Below, in pieces: positions 26,144 through 34,821 of a DNA stretch of 64,000 nucleotides. This DNA comes from Spongiivirga citrea (lineage in GTDB: Bacteria; Bacteroidota; Bacteroidia; Flavobacteriales; Flavobacteriaceae). The stretch covers positions 620,001-684,000 of the forward strand of contig NZ_JAABOQ010000002.1 in NCBI RefSeq assembly GCF_010671565.1, written 5' to 3'. Under the pieces are notes generated by a model. That model saw nothing but the letters and a program-made list of their open reading frames with translations. It searched no databases and was not told the DNA's origin. Position numbers and translations under genes: made by a program. How positions within the stretch are numbered: the first letter of the stretch is position 1; each line of letters begins with the position of its first letter.

Positions 26144-26746
26144 ATGTTGACTTTTAAAAACTTCAATATTGCTGACTGGTTTTCATTTTATAGGGTGATA
26201 GCCGCTCCGTTTCTTTTAGGGATGCTGTTTTACCATCAACGCGAGCTTTTCGCCACTTTCCTTTTAATCAGTTATTGCACTGACGCAATTGACGGCTACC
26301 TGGCAAGAAAACTAAAAATCACCAGTGCCCGAGGTTCGCAATTAGATTCGTTTGGAGATCAAATAACACTGGTAATTGGTCTAATTGGTCTTTGGGTATT
26401 TGAATCTGTATTTATAAAAGAGAATTTAACGTTAATCATTATTGCATTTATACCCTATATCGTACAAATGATTATAGCGTACTCGAAATACGGCAAAGCA
26501 ACAGCCTTTCATACATATTTGGCAAAATTATCAGCTATTATTCAGGCTACTTTCATTGTCGCCTCATTGTTCTTTGAACCATACTATCCCCTATTCTACT
26601 TTATGATTGTTATCGGGTTGCTAGAAACGTTTGAGGAAATCATATTAATTTTTATGTACGACAACTGGGTTTCTGATGTAAAGGGTATTTATTGGTCTTT
26701 TAAAGACAAACGCAGAACTGCAAAAAACATTCATCAAAATAATTAA
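26144..26746 (+). CDS. CDP-alcohol phosphatidyltransferase
   Basis: 200 residues, about six TM helices. The family signature D-x2-D-G-x2-A-R-x8-G-x3-D-x3-D is complete in DAIDGYLARKLKITSARGSQ and the following LDSFGDQ (about 45-72). It would transfer a phosphatidyl group from CDP-diacylglycerol to an alcohol such as glycerol phosphate, serine or inositol. Which one is not visible. It lies 21 bp after the PPOX-like gene. Confidence 0.88.
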   Translation: MLTFKNFNIADWFSFYRVIAAPFLLGMLFYHQRELFATFLLISYCTDAIDGYLARKLKITSARGSQLDSFGDQITLVIGLIGLWVFESVFIKENLTLIIIAFIPYIVQMIIAYSKYGKATAFHTYLAKLSAIIQATFIVASLFFEPYYPLFYFMIVIGLLETFEEIILIFMYDNWVSDVKGIYWSFKDKRRTAKNIHQNN

Positions 26747-26759
26747 CCATTTCTACAAA

Positions 26760-26789
26760 AAAAGTACACCCTATTAAGAATGTACTTTT
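26760..26789. terminator. Bidirectional hairpin terminator
   Basis: Perfect 9-bp inverted repeat AAAAGTACA (26760-26768) and TGTACTTTT (26781-26789) with a 12-base loop, T-rich on both strands. It sits between the convergent CDP-alcohol transferase and Usp genes. Confidence 0.8.
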
Positions 26790-26813
26790 ATAAATTCAAC
26801 TACCTTAATTAAA

Positions 26814-27653
26814 CTATACTTTAAAGGTCATCATCGGCATATCGCTATGGTTTACCAGAGCAGTTCCTACATGCTCTGAAAAGAAATGCACTAAACCTCG
26901 TCGACCATGGGTTGGTATCGCTACAAGGTCGGCCCTTACCTCATTACTAAACTCAAAAATTCCGCTTTCCAATGAGTAAGCACTATAAAAAATAACATCT
27001 TCATGCGCTTCTTCAAACTCGGCTATACCGGTATGAATGAAAAACTTAAGTGCTTTTTCCTTCATTTCCTGTGTACTCATAAACCGATCATCTGGTAAGT
27101 TGATGTATACAACTTGAAACTCCACATTCAGCTCTTTAAAGAAATTCCATGCCCTTTTAAAAGACTCTATAAAGTCAAGATTAAAGTCGCATGCAAACAC
27201 CACTTTATCAAGTTTAAATTTTGAAGGTTTCTTTTTGACAACAAGCACAGGAACTTGAGAAGTTCGCACTACTTTTTCGGTATTCGAGCCAACAAAAATT
27301 TCTTTAAAACCAGTGGCACCATGTGACCCCATTACAATAAGACCCGCATTAAAATCCTTTGCTACGTCATCGATCTCGTGAAATCTTTTGTAATTCTGCA
27401 CCGTCATTTCTACAGCTATACCTTCAAGATAATCTTGATCAAGAAACGTATCAAATTTCCTTTTAGCCAATCGCATATAGTAGTTGGCTTCATACATTTC
27501 CTGTGATTCATCTTTAGTCAATACGGCTTCAGATAATCCCATCATATGCATAACAACGATACCCGCATTGTATTTTTTTGCCAAGATGGCTGCAGTTTCT
27601 AACGCATATTCAGAATACTCTGAAAAGTCTACAGGTACAAGTATCTTTTTCAT
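26814..27653 (-). CDS. Universal stress protein, two UspA domains
   Basis: 279 residues. Domain 1 has the full motif GSHGATGFKEIFVGSNT and opens KKILVPVDFSEYSEYALETA, closer to general UspA than the tandem cluster. Domain 2 ends HGRRGLVHFFSEHVGTALV, which also keeps a Gly-rich motif (T-H-G-R-R-G). Its ATG overlaps the stop of the HPF gene by one base (TAATG). It is the last gene of the lipoprotein, HPF, Usp operon. Confidence 0.94.
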   Translation of the reverse strand: MKKILVPVDFSEYSEYALETAAILAKKYNAGIVVMHMMGLSEAVLTKDESQEMYEANYYMRLAKRKFDTFLDQDYLEGIAVEMTVQNYKRFHEIDDVAKDFNAGLIVMGSHGATGFKEIFVGSNTEKVVRTSQVPVLVVKKKPSKFKLDKVVFACDFNLDFIESFKRAWNFFKELNVEFQVVYINLPDDRFMSTQEMKEKALKFFIHTGIAEFEEAHEDVIFYSAYSLESGIFEFSNEVRADLVAIPTHGRRGLVHFFSEHVGTALVNHSDMPMMTFKV

Positions 27654-27967
27654 TACGAACTTATTCGTTGTTTGGTAAATTTTGCCTTTCGCTTTTTTAA
27701 TTGTGAATTCAGGTCAGAAATAGTTTCCTTAACTGCCATTTCATAATTCTTTTCATTTGAAGAAGCGAAGATTTTTGGTCCCGGTAAGCTCAATTCAATC
27801 TCACAGATGTTTCCTTTTTCAGAGGGATCTTTTTCTGTCTTAAAAAAAACATCAGCCCGAATCAACCAATCATAATGCTCATCTAATTTCTTGAGCTTCT
27901 CGGTCACGTATTGAGACATGCTTTCGCTACTTTTCATCTTTACATACTGTATATTAATTGCCATCAT
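27653..27967 (-). CDS. hpf: Ribosome hibernation promoting factor, short form
   Basis: 104 residues of the HPF/RaiA (YfiA) family: MAINIQYVKMKSSESMSQYV then EKLKKLDEHYDWLIRADVFFK and the basic end QLKKRKAKFT. The protein binds the 30S decoding centre and stores idle ribosomes during growth arrest. Two adjacent ATG codons (27967 and 27964) are possible starts. Co-transcribed with a Usp, as expected of a dormancy response. Confidence 0.88.
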   Translation of the reverse strand: MMAINIQYVKMKSSESMSQYVTEKLKKLDEHYDWLIRADVFFKTEKDPSEKGNICEIELSLPGPKIFASSNEKNYEMAVKETISDLNSQLKKRKAKFTKQRISS

Positions 27968-27996
27968 AACATTCTATTTTTATTTATTTGTTTGTT

Positions 27997-28578
27997 TTAA
28001 AGTGTATATAATTTAAAATCTCGTATTTCATTTTCTTTGATCAAACCGTCTTCTATTAATTTCCCAACAATAGCAGTCGCAAAATCTCTAGCCGTTAGAA
28101 ATGGAAATTGATAGTCATAAATGCAAATGCACATTGACCACATTAAATCGGAGCCCTCTTCGTTAACTGAAAACAAGTTGGTCTCAAAATGATATAATTC
28201 AAAATTTCCAGATTCACCAGCGGCATCCGTTTCCGACTCTTCTATACTTGTTACTGCCGATATTAATAATTGATTAAATCCTTTTTCGGGTAAAGAATCA
28301 ATGAGGCTTAATAACTTCTTCTTAGATCCAGATGTCTTATCTAAAACCTCGGGCATATATTTAGTGCTAGCCTCGGCATGAACTCCATGAAATATTAGTT
28401 GTTCCGTTAGCTCGTTTTCAAAAGATGTCCTTAATTCATTTTCCGGAATTAAACAAAGTACCATCGTTGCATCTTTAACTATAGGCGCATTTGGAGAAGC
28501 CTGTTGTAAATAAGGTCGCTTTTTTGCACTACAGCCCATCAACAAAATTCCCATAAATAGTATTGCAAAGCGTTTCAT
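27997..28578 (-). CDS. Hypothetical lipoprotein, paralogue of the 11.2 kb lipoprotein
   Basis: 193 residues with SPII signal (lipobox LMGC, Cys16). Core segments TMVLCLIPENELRTSFENEL, EKGFNQLLISAVTS and the end FATAIVGKLIEDGLI match the order of segments in the lipoprotein at 11181-11816. Unknown function. It leads an operon with HPF and Usp and has a TGAY-N4-RTCA promoter. Confidence 0.72.
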   Translation of the reverse strand: MKRFAILFMGILLMGCSAKKRPYLQQASPNAPIVKDATMVLCLIPENELRTSFENELTEQLIFHGVHAEASTKYMPEVLDKTSGSKKKLLSLIDSLPEKGFNQLLISAVTSIEESETDAAGESGNFELYHFETNLFSVNEEGSDLMWSMCICIYDYQFPFLTARDFATAIVGKLIEDGLIKENEIRDFKLYTL

Positions 28579-28599
28579 CAGTATTTTGATTTTATAGTA

Positions 28600-28642
28600 C
28601 TAAATTATACTCAGACACTACCAGATACTATGACTAATATCA
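28600..28642 (-). promoter_or_regulatory. FNR/CRP-type site plus -7 box for lipoprotein/HPF/Usp operon
   Basis: TGACTAATATCA (plus strand 28631-28642) with a minus-strand -7-like TAATTTAG from 28607 to 28600 (one mismatch to TAnnTTTG), spacing 29.5 bp. ATG 28578. Confidence 0.7.
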
Positions 28643-28687
28643 GTTTTATTTTTTTTAAGATTAATCAAGTCATTTTAATCATTTAAG

Positions 28688-28730
28688 TGATAATTATCAT
28701 TTCAAAAAATCATAGTTTATTTGAATTTTA
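28688..28730 (+). promoter_or_regulatory. FNR/CRP-type site for ABC exporter operon
   Basis: TGATAATTATCA, a fully symmetric palindrome, at 28688-28699. The -7 is weaker (GAATTTTA at 28723-28730, one mismatch), but at the same 29.5 bp spacing. The nearby site at 28631 faces the other way. Confidence 0.6.
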
Positions 28731-28743
28731 CAGGAAAAGAAAG

Positions 28744-29835
28744 ATGATATATAAATCACTTTTTGTTTCCATAATTATGGTTCTTCTTACTTCTTGTGGT
28801 GTTAAAGAAGATAAAGTAAGACCAACTATTCAAACAATTCACAGTTCAGTCTATGCATCGGTTATCGTTCAACCGGATAGCCTATATCAGGTGTTTTCAA
28901 GTGTAAACGGAATATTGGAATCTAATTTAGTTGAAGAAGGAGATACTGTTATTAGGCATACCCCCCTTGTTCAGATTATAAATAGCAGTTCAAAACTCAA
29001 CTCAGAAAATGCCCGTCTTGCTTTTAATTTGGCGCAAAAAAACTATAGTGGTAATACTGCTATCCTAGATGGAATTAAAGAAGAAATACAAGCCGCTCGA
29101 CTTAAACTCAAAAATGATTCTATCAACTATTATAGACAGAAGAACTTATGGGAACAGCAAATAGGATCTAAAGCGCAATTTGATGCGAAGAAATTAGAAT
29201 TTGAACTGTCTGCCCATTCACTAAAAGGCTTAATGAATAAGTACAACCGTACCAAAACTCAATTGCAAACACAGCTCGAACAAGCCTCCAACGACTACAA
29301 AACATCCATTATTAAGAAACAGGATTTTACTATTTCAAGTAAAATAAATGGTACTGTATATGCCCTTATTAAAAACCCTGGTGAAATTGTGAACACTCAA
29401 GAACCACTGGCAATTTTAGGTAGTACAAATCAATTTATAATTGAAATGTTGGTCGACGAAGTAGATATAGTTACTATAAAAAAGGGGCAGGAAGTGGTAA
29501 TCACTATAGATGCCTATGCAGGCGAAACTTTTACTGCCTACATCACTAAAATATACCCAAATAAAGACGAACGAAATCAGACTTTTAAAATAGAAGCTCG
29601 CTTCAAAAGCACTCCAAATACATTATATCCTGGACTTTCAGGAGAGGCAAATATCATTACCGCAGTAAAAGAAAATGCACTCACCATACCACGTGAGTAT
29701 CTTGTTAACGGGAACGAGGTAGAAACTGAAAAGGGATTAGTCTCGGTTAAAGTGGGTCTCAAAAACTTAGACGCTGTAGAAATACTGTCAGGAATTTCAG
29801 AAGAAACGCTACTCTATAAACCATCAAAAAAATGA
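28744..29835 (+). CDS. HlyD/MacA-type periplasmic adaptor lipoprotein
   Basis: 363 residues from ATG 28744, which gives a proper SPII signal (lipobox LLTSCG); a start at 28687 lies upstream of the predicted promoter. Lipoyl/barrel halves flank a helical hairpin (about 75-190, with QKNYSGNTAILDGIKEEI). The second half has the adaptor strand KKGQEVVITIDAYAGETF. Adaptor of the ABC exporter formed with the two following genes. No outer-membrane partner is encoded next to it. Confidence 0.87.
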   Translation: MIYKSLFVSIIMVLLTSCGVKEDKVRPTIQTIHSSVYASVIVQPDSLYQVFSSVNGILESNLVEEGDTVIRHTPLVQIINSSSKLNSENARLAFNLAQKNYSGNTAILDGIKEEIQAARLKLKNDSINYYRQKNLWEQQIGSKAQFDAKKLEFELSAHSLKGLMNKYNRTKTQLQTQLEQASNDYKTSIIKKQDFTISSKINGTVYALIKNPGEIVNTQEPLAILGSTNQFIIEMLVDEVDIVTIKKGQEVVITIDAYAGETFTAYITKIYPNKDERNQTFKIEARFKSTPNTLYPGLSGEANIITAVKENALTIPREYLVNGNEVETEKGLVSVKVGLKNLDAVEILSGISEETLLYKPSKK

Positions 29836-31091
29836 ATTGGAGGGTTATCATAGGTATTGCGAAAACGCATTTATTCACAAAAATAAAGCAAACGGCTATT
29901 GCTGCTTTGGGAGTAACCTTTGGGATTGGCTCATACATAGCACTCGTAAGTTTTATGACTGGACTTAATGGAATGCTAGATGACCTTATTCTTAACAAAA
30001 CCCCTCATGTGCATATATACAATGAAATTGAACCTTCGAAAGAACAACCTATTGACATACATGAAGCATATGCCAATACCTTTAATATTGTCAAATCGAT
30101 TAAACCTAAACAAACACAGCGCAAGATTCACAATGCCCTGCCAATTATTCATAATCTATCCAAAAACAATGATGTTATTGCAGCAATTCCCCAACTAAAA
30201 ACCCAGATTTTTTATATCTCAGGGCCAATAGAATTAGGTGGTAACCTGAGCGGAATTGACATTATGAAAGAGGTTGAGTTTTTCAACTTTAAGGATTATA
30301 TCGTTAAGGGTACACCACAAGATTTGCTCAATAGTGATGTAGGCATATTACTTGGTTCTGGTGTCGCTTCTAAAATGTCATTAGGCATTGGAGATCGCGT
30401 ACAAATAAGAACTGCGGTGGGCACGAATTTTCCTTTAAAAGTCATCGGGGTCTTTCAAAGTGGTATAGCCGATCTAGACAATGTTCAAAGCTTTGTAAAC
30501 CTACGTACAGCTCAAAAAATACTTGGAGTCCCCAGAAATCACATTACAGATATAAATGTGAAGTTACACGATATAGACAAAGCATTTCCTTTGGCAAAAA
30601 AAATTGAAGGACAATTCAATTTAAAGGCAATTGACATTAAGACAGCCAATGCACAATTTGAAACAGGCACGAATATTAGAAACCTCATCACCTATGCGGT
30701 GTCTATTACACTATTAATAGTCGCTGGTTTCGGGATTTACAACATTCTGAATATGCTTATTTATGAAAAAATGAATGACATCGCCATTTTAAAAGCTACT
30801 GGGTTCTCTGGAAAAGATGTACAATACATTTTTTTAAGTCAGGCTATGATCATTGGGTTTGTAGGTGGAATTCTAGGCTTATTAATAGGTTATATTATTT
30901 CTTCCATTATCGATAAAATTGCATTTGAAACCGAAGCTCTTCCTACGATTACCACCTACCCTGTTAATTTTAATGTCTGGTTTTACTTAATCGGAATCTC
31001 ATTTGCCATGGTTTCTACATTCTTAGCGGGTTACTTGCCATCTCGCAAAGCTCGAAAAATCGACCCTGTACGAATAATCAGAGGCCAATAA
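29832..31091 (+). CDS. FtsX/MacB/LolC-type ABC permease
   Basis: 419 residues. One TM helix at about 15-35 (TAIAALGVTFGIGSYIALVS), a large periplasmic domain (about 45-280), then three TM helices (about 290-310, 335-360, 380-400) and the FtsX signature KATGFSGKDVQYIFL. Its start overlaps the adaptor stop (ATGA). Typical of MacAB-like or lipoprotein-sorting ABC systems that move a substrate from the inner membrane or periplasm. The substrate cannot be deduced. Confidence 0.88.
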   Translation: MNWRVIIGIAKTHLFTKIKQTAIAALGVTFGIGSYIALVSFMTGLNGMLDDLILNKTPHVHIYNEIEPSKEQPIDIHEAYANTFNIVKSIKPKQTQRKIHNALPIIHNLSKNNDVIAAIPQLKTQIFYISGPIELGGNLSGIDIMKEVEFFNFKDYIVKGTPQDLLNSDVGILLGSGVASKMSLGIGDRVQIRTAVGTNFPLKVIGVFQSGIADLDNVQSFVNLRTAQKILGVPRNHITDINVKLHDIDKAFPLAKKIEGQFNLKAIDIKTANAQFETGTNIRNLITYAVSITLLIVAGFGIYNILNMLIYEKMNDIAILKATGFSGKDVQYIFLSQAMIIGFVGGILGLLIGYIISSIIDKIAFETEALPTITTYPVNFNVWFYLIGISFAMVSTFLAGYLPSRKARKIDPVRIIRGQ

Positions 31092-31105
31092 TTAAAGATG
31101 TTACT

Positions 31106-31774
31106 GTGATACTTGAAGCAAAAAACATAAATAAATATTTTAAAAAACCTGTGCCCTTTCATGTGCTTAAGGATATCAATTTTACAGTAGATGATGGCGA
31201 GTTTATATCAATAATGGGGAAATCTGGATGTGGCAAATCTACTTTGTTATATATCCTCTCTACCATGGATACGGACTATGATGGTCAACTATATTTAAAG
31301 AATGAACTAGTAACCGGAAAAAGTCGGGATTCGCTTTCATATATCAGAAATAAACATATCGGATTTGTGTTTCAGTTTCATTACTTACTATCAGAATTCA
31401 GTGTGCTTGAAAATGTAATGCTTCCTGCTAAAAAATTAGGAGAAAAATCTTTAAAAGAAATTGAAAAAGCTGCATTCGAGAAACTAGAAATTTTAAACAT
31501 TGAAAAGTTGGCTCATAAAAAAGCTTCACAAATTTCTGGGGGTGAAAAACAACGGGTTGCTATTGCAAGAGCATTGATAAATAATCCATCTATTATTATG
31601 GGAGATGAACCTACTGGAAATCTTGACAGTCACAATGCTGAAAATGTATTCAAAATTTTCAAGAACTTAAGTGAAGAGCAAGGGCTTTCACTACTCATTG
31701 TTACACATGACATAGACTTTGCCAACAAGACTGATCGCATTATTGAAATGTTAGATGGCAGAATCATTAGTTGA
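31106..31774 (+). CDS. MacB/LolD-type ABC ATPase
   Basis: 222 residues. Walker A GKSGCGKST (about 38-46), signature SGGEKQRVA (about 139-147), Walker B IIMGDEP (about 160-166) and H-loop His in VTHDIDF (about 196) are all intact. GTG start at 31106, as an upstream ATG at 31098 runs into a stop. It completes the adaptor-permease-ATPase operon. Probably LolD-like in membrane disposition. Confidence 0.93.
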   Translation: MILEAKNINKYFKKPVPFHVLKDINFTVDDGEFISIMGKSGCGKSTLLYILSTMDTDYDGQLYLKNELVTGKSRDSLSYIRNKHIGFVFQFHYLLSEFSVLENVMLPAKKLGEKSLKEIEKAAFEKLEILNIEKLAHKKASQISGGEKQRVAIARALINNPSIIMGDEPTGNLDSHNAENVFKIFKNLSEEQGLSLLIVTHDIDFANKTDRIIEMLDGRIIS

Positions 31775-31814
31775 TAGTTGTCATAGTTTAGGCCAGGCTT
31801 AAATAATAGTTTTA
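31772..31814 (+). promoter_or_regulatory. FNR/CRP-type site plus -7 box for patatin gene
   Basis: TGATAGTTGTCA at 31772-31783, overlapping the stop of the ABC ATPase gene, with -7-like TAGTTTTA at 31807-31814, spacing 29.5 bp. ATG 31820 follows after 5 bp, so a very short leader is expected. Confidence 0.7.
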
Positions 31815-31819
31815 TAACA

Positions 31820-32599
31820 ATGAAAACAGGTCTTATTTTATCTGGTGGTGGTGCTCGTGGGGTAGCTCATGTCGGTATTCTTAAAGCATTACAAGAACAT
31901 CACATTAGCATAACACATATTGCAGGTACAAGTGCAGGAGCAGTTGTGGGCGCTCTATTCGCAGCGGGACATTCATGGCAATCTATTTTAAATTTCTTCA
32001 AAAAGGCCTCATTATTTCATTGGAAGAGATATTCCAGCAACAAACCGGGTTTTATAGATACTGAAAAATTCTATCGAGATTTGGCGCCTTATTTTCCTAC
32101 AGATGATTTTTCTATACTAGAAACTAAACTATTTGTCACAGCTACGAATTTGATTACAGGCACACTGGAAGTTTTTAATAGTGGCCCATTAATCAAATCA
32201 ATTTTAGCTTCAGCTGCTGTACCAGGGATTTTTACGCCGATTTCTATGAATGGTAATTTTTATATCGATGGTGGAATCCTTAATAATTTTCCTACTGAAC
32301 CTTTGTTAGGGAGGTGTGACAGCATAATAGGAATTTATGTCAACCCACTTGAAGATATATCTATGGCCGATTTAAAACATTCATACCAAGTGGTGAACCG
32401 AGCCTTTCAAATAAGCTTTGGAAATAAATGCTATTCAAAATTTTCGGATTGTGATATGGTTATTGCCCCTAGAGCGTTAAATAAGTATGGTCTTTTTCAG
32501 ATGAAAAATATAGACGCAATTTTTAAAATAGGATATGATTCAGCAATTAATGCCTTAAAGGATTACAAATATGAGACTAGGATGAAAACCCAACTTTAG
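31820..32599 (+). CDS. Patatin-like phospholipase
   Basis: 259 residues. Oxyanion loop GGGARG (10-15), nucleophile in GTSAG (about 41-45, Ser43) and catalytic Asp in DGGILNNFP (about 154-156) are complete, so an active Ser-Asp lipid acyl hydrolase is expected. No signal peptide, so cytosolic or membrane-associated. It converges on and overlaps by 23 bp the last gene of the Mla-like operon, which also concerns lipids. Confidence 0.9.
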   Translation: MKTGLILSGGGARGVAHVGILKALQEHHISITHIAGTSAGAVVGALFAAGHSWQSILNFFKKASLFHWKRYSSNKPGFIDTEKFYRDLAPYFPTDDFSILETKLFVTATNLITGTLEVFNSGPLIKSILASAAVPGIFTPISMNGNFYIDGGILNNFPTEPLLGRCDSIIGIYVNPLEDISMADLKHSYQVVNRAFQISFGNKCYSKFSDCDMVIAPRALNKYGLFQMKNIDAIFKIGYDSAINALKDYKYETRMKTQL

Positions 32600-33071
32600 A
32601 TCGTTTATTTGGCAGCTCCCATTTAATCATCTCTTTCAAAAACTCATCTACCTTCTCAACAATACTTTTTTCCGTTAGTTCACTCGGGTTCATCAAAGCC
32701 ATTTCTAGTACATTATTATCAGTTGGCAAACCATTGACTGCTGGAAAAAGCACAAATATATATACATCGCCACTATACGTTTGCGAAAAAACCAAAGCTC
32801 CTCCGGGAATAAATTGATAAGCCGGAACGCGGTTAGTACAATTAATTAATTGTTGAGGAAAAGAATCGAATGTAATGTTTACCGCCTCATTATTATGAAT
32901 CCAATTAAGTTCTTGTACCTTCCAACCGATATCATATTTATTGGTAATAGCGTTCAGTGTATCTAACAGTAAAGGTTTTGTGGTGGTACTCCATAGTGTT
33001 TTCTTTTCTACCACTTTCTCAATAGACATGTTGTAGTCTGCTACCCGTTCTTCTAAATGTTCAATTTTCAT
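32577..33071 (-). CDS. Hypothetical protein of the Mla-like operon
   Basis: 164 residues from ATG 33071, whose codons overlap the stop of the MlaD-like gene by 11 bp. ATG 33092 would give a longer form. No signal or TM segment. There are helical starts followed by strands such as AYQFIPGGALVFSQTYSGDV. The family is not recognised. Its place at the end of an MCE/Mla-type operon suggests an accessory part, but it could be unrelated. Its 3' end overlaps the patatin gene. Confidence 0.65.
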   Translation of the reverse strand: MKIEHLEERVADYNMSIEKVVEKKTLWSTTTKPLLLDTLNAITNKYDIGWKVQELNWIHNNEAVNITFDSFPQQLINCTNRVPAYQFIPGGALVFSQTYSGDVYIFVLFPAVNGLPTDNNVLEMALMNPSELTEKSIVEKVDEFLKEMIKWELPNKRSKVGFSS

Positions 33072-34059
33072 CTTTTTCTTTAATTTTATCAATTCTTCTT
33101 TCTTGTCTCGCCTGTTTCCGGAAATAGCGTCTAAACAAAAAATTACTCTTCATAGCCTCTAGATTTGCATTCAACTTCTTACTCGCCATTTTTAAATGCA
33201 CCATTGTTGTATCTATGTTTTTAGGCAATGACTCATCCTTGATAATGTAATTCAAGGTGTTTTCATTGTTCTTCATATCGGCAACCATTTCATCTAGCAT
33301 TTTCGTAACCTCTGCAATAGAATTACTTGAAGTTTCTAATTGAGAAAACACATTCTTAATCTGATTTCCGGCAATCGAATCAGTTAACAATATACCTGCG
33401 GGGCTTTCTTCTAAATCAATTTTTGAAATTAATGTGTTAAAGTTCTTTACAGCTTTATTCGTTCCGTAAGTAGTCTGTTTAAGGTATTTGAGTGTTTCTT
33501 TTATATCCTTTGAAAGAATTGAATCTGATACCAATGCACCTAAGGCACCTTCGCCTTCAAGTATTTTGTTGGTTATTTTAAGTAAATCGGAAGTCAGTAA
33601 AGCGGCATTCTCATTCGTAACATTAAGGGTAGACAACATATCATCGGTACCAATCTTGCTATAGGATATAATGGTATCTCTAGAAACTACCACTTTCAAA
33701 TTGTCTTTTCCAGGAGTTATATTAACGACCATACTACCCACTAATCCGTCTGAACCTATACTTGCAATAGCATCTTTACTAATAAAAGCGGCCGTTTTTG
33801 CTTCAATCATCATTTGCACCACGATCTCTGATGTATTGATCATATCAATACTACTAACTGTACCCACATTTATTCCAGAATATCGAACGTTATTACCTAA
33901 TTGTAATCCATTTACATTTTGAAACACAGCGTATAGTTGAATGTTCTGGCTAAAAATATGCTGTCGATTGCCTATGAAATATAAGGCAGCAACGAGCAGA
34001 AGCGTCCCCAATACTATAAATATGCCAACTCGTGTTTTATAGAATTTTCGATTTTTCAT
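33061..34059 (-). CDS. MlaD-like MCE-domain protein
   Basis: 332 residues. One N-terminal TM helix (about 10-28), then an MCE domain (about 35-120) with VFQNVNGLQLGNNVRYSGINVGTVSSI. The C-terminal half is helical. It would be the periplasmic lipid-binding subunit of an Mla-type retrograde or anterograde lipid transporter, with the MlaF-like ATPase and MlaE-like permease upstream in the operon. Confidence 0.9.
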   Translation of the reverse strand: MKNRKFYKTRVGIFIVLGTLLLVAALYFIGNRQHIFSQNIQLYAVFQNVNGLQLGNNVRYSGINVGTVSSIDMINTSEIVVQMMIEAKTAAFISKDAIASIGSDGLVGSMVVNITPGKDNLKVVVSRDTIISYSKIGTDDMLSTLNVTNENAALLTSDLLKITNKILEGEGALGALVSDSILSKDIKETLKYLKQTTYGTNKAVKNFNTLISKIDLEESPAGILLTDSIAGNQIKNVFSQLETSSNSIAEVTKMLDEMVADMKNNENTLNYIIKDESLPKNIDTTMVHLKMASKKLNANLEAMKSNFLFRRYFRKQARQERRIDKIKEKDEN

Positions 34060-34065
34060 AGGTTC

Positions 34066-34821
34066 TTAATTTTTAAAGAATGCCTTTATTTTTGGATCTT
34101 CTGATTTAGATAATTCCTCAAAAGTTCCGTGGGCATAGTCAATGCCGTCAACTAATAAAATCATCCGGTTACTAATCACTCTCGCGCAATCGACATCGTG
34201 CGTTATAATAAGCGATGATGTATTGTATTTCTTTTGAACATCCCTCATTAGCTGTATAATCTCCTTTGCGGTAATAGGATCTAGGCCAGTAGTAGGTTCA
34301 TCATATAAAATAATTTTTGGCTTTAATATGAGAGCCCTAGCCAGCGCTACACGCCTTTTCATTCCACCTGAAAGTTCAGCTGGCATTAAATCAATTGCAG
34401 AAGCCAAACCAACGTTATCTAAAGCTTCTAAGACTAATTCTTCAGTGTTTTTATTGCCATCAACCTTATTCTTATGCCGTCTAAGCGGAAAGTTTAAATT
34501 CTCTCGTACGGTCATAGAATCGTATAAGGCACTTCCTTGAAACAGAAATCCAATTTCAGTACGCAAGACATCTAGTTCTTTTTGGCCGAGCGAAGTAATA
34601 TCAAAATCCTGTATTTTAATAGTACCACTATCCGCAGCCATTAATCCTACTAAACATTTTATCATTACCGATTTTCCCGAACCGGATTTTCCCATTACCA
34701 CAAGGTTTTCACCTTTATATAATTTCAAATTGAACCCATTAAGCACATGATTATCTCCAAAGCTTTTAAAGAGGCTTTTAATTTCTAGTACCGGTTGCTT
34801 ATTTTCATTTGTTTCTTTCAT
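34066..34821 (-). CDS. MlaF-like ABC ATPase
   Basis: 251 residues from ATG 34821, which overlaps the stop of the permease gene (ATGA). A longer ORF start at 34941 reads inside the permease gene and is not used. Walker A GKSGSGKS, signature LSGGMKRRVALARAL, Walker B IILYDEPTTGLDP and H-loop ITHDVD are complete. Family of MlaF/Ttg2A lipid-transport ATPases. Confidence 0.93.
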   Translation of the reverse strand: MKETNENKQPVLEIKSLFKSFGDNHVLNGFNLKLYKGENLVVMGKSGSGKSVMIKCLVGLMAADSGTIKIQDFDITSLGQKELDVLRTEIGFLFQGSALYDSMTVRENLNFPLRRHKNKVDGNKNTEELVLEALDNVGLASAIDLMPAELSGGMKRRVALARALILKPKIILYDEPTTGLDPITAKEIIQLMRDVQKKYNTSSLIITHDVDCARVISNRMILLVDGIDYAHGTFEELSKSEDPKIKAFFKN

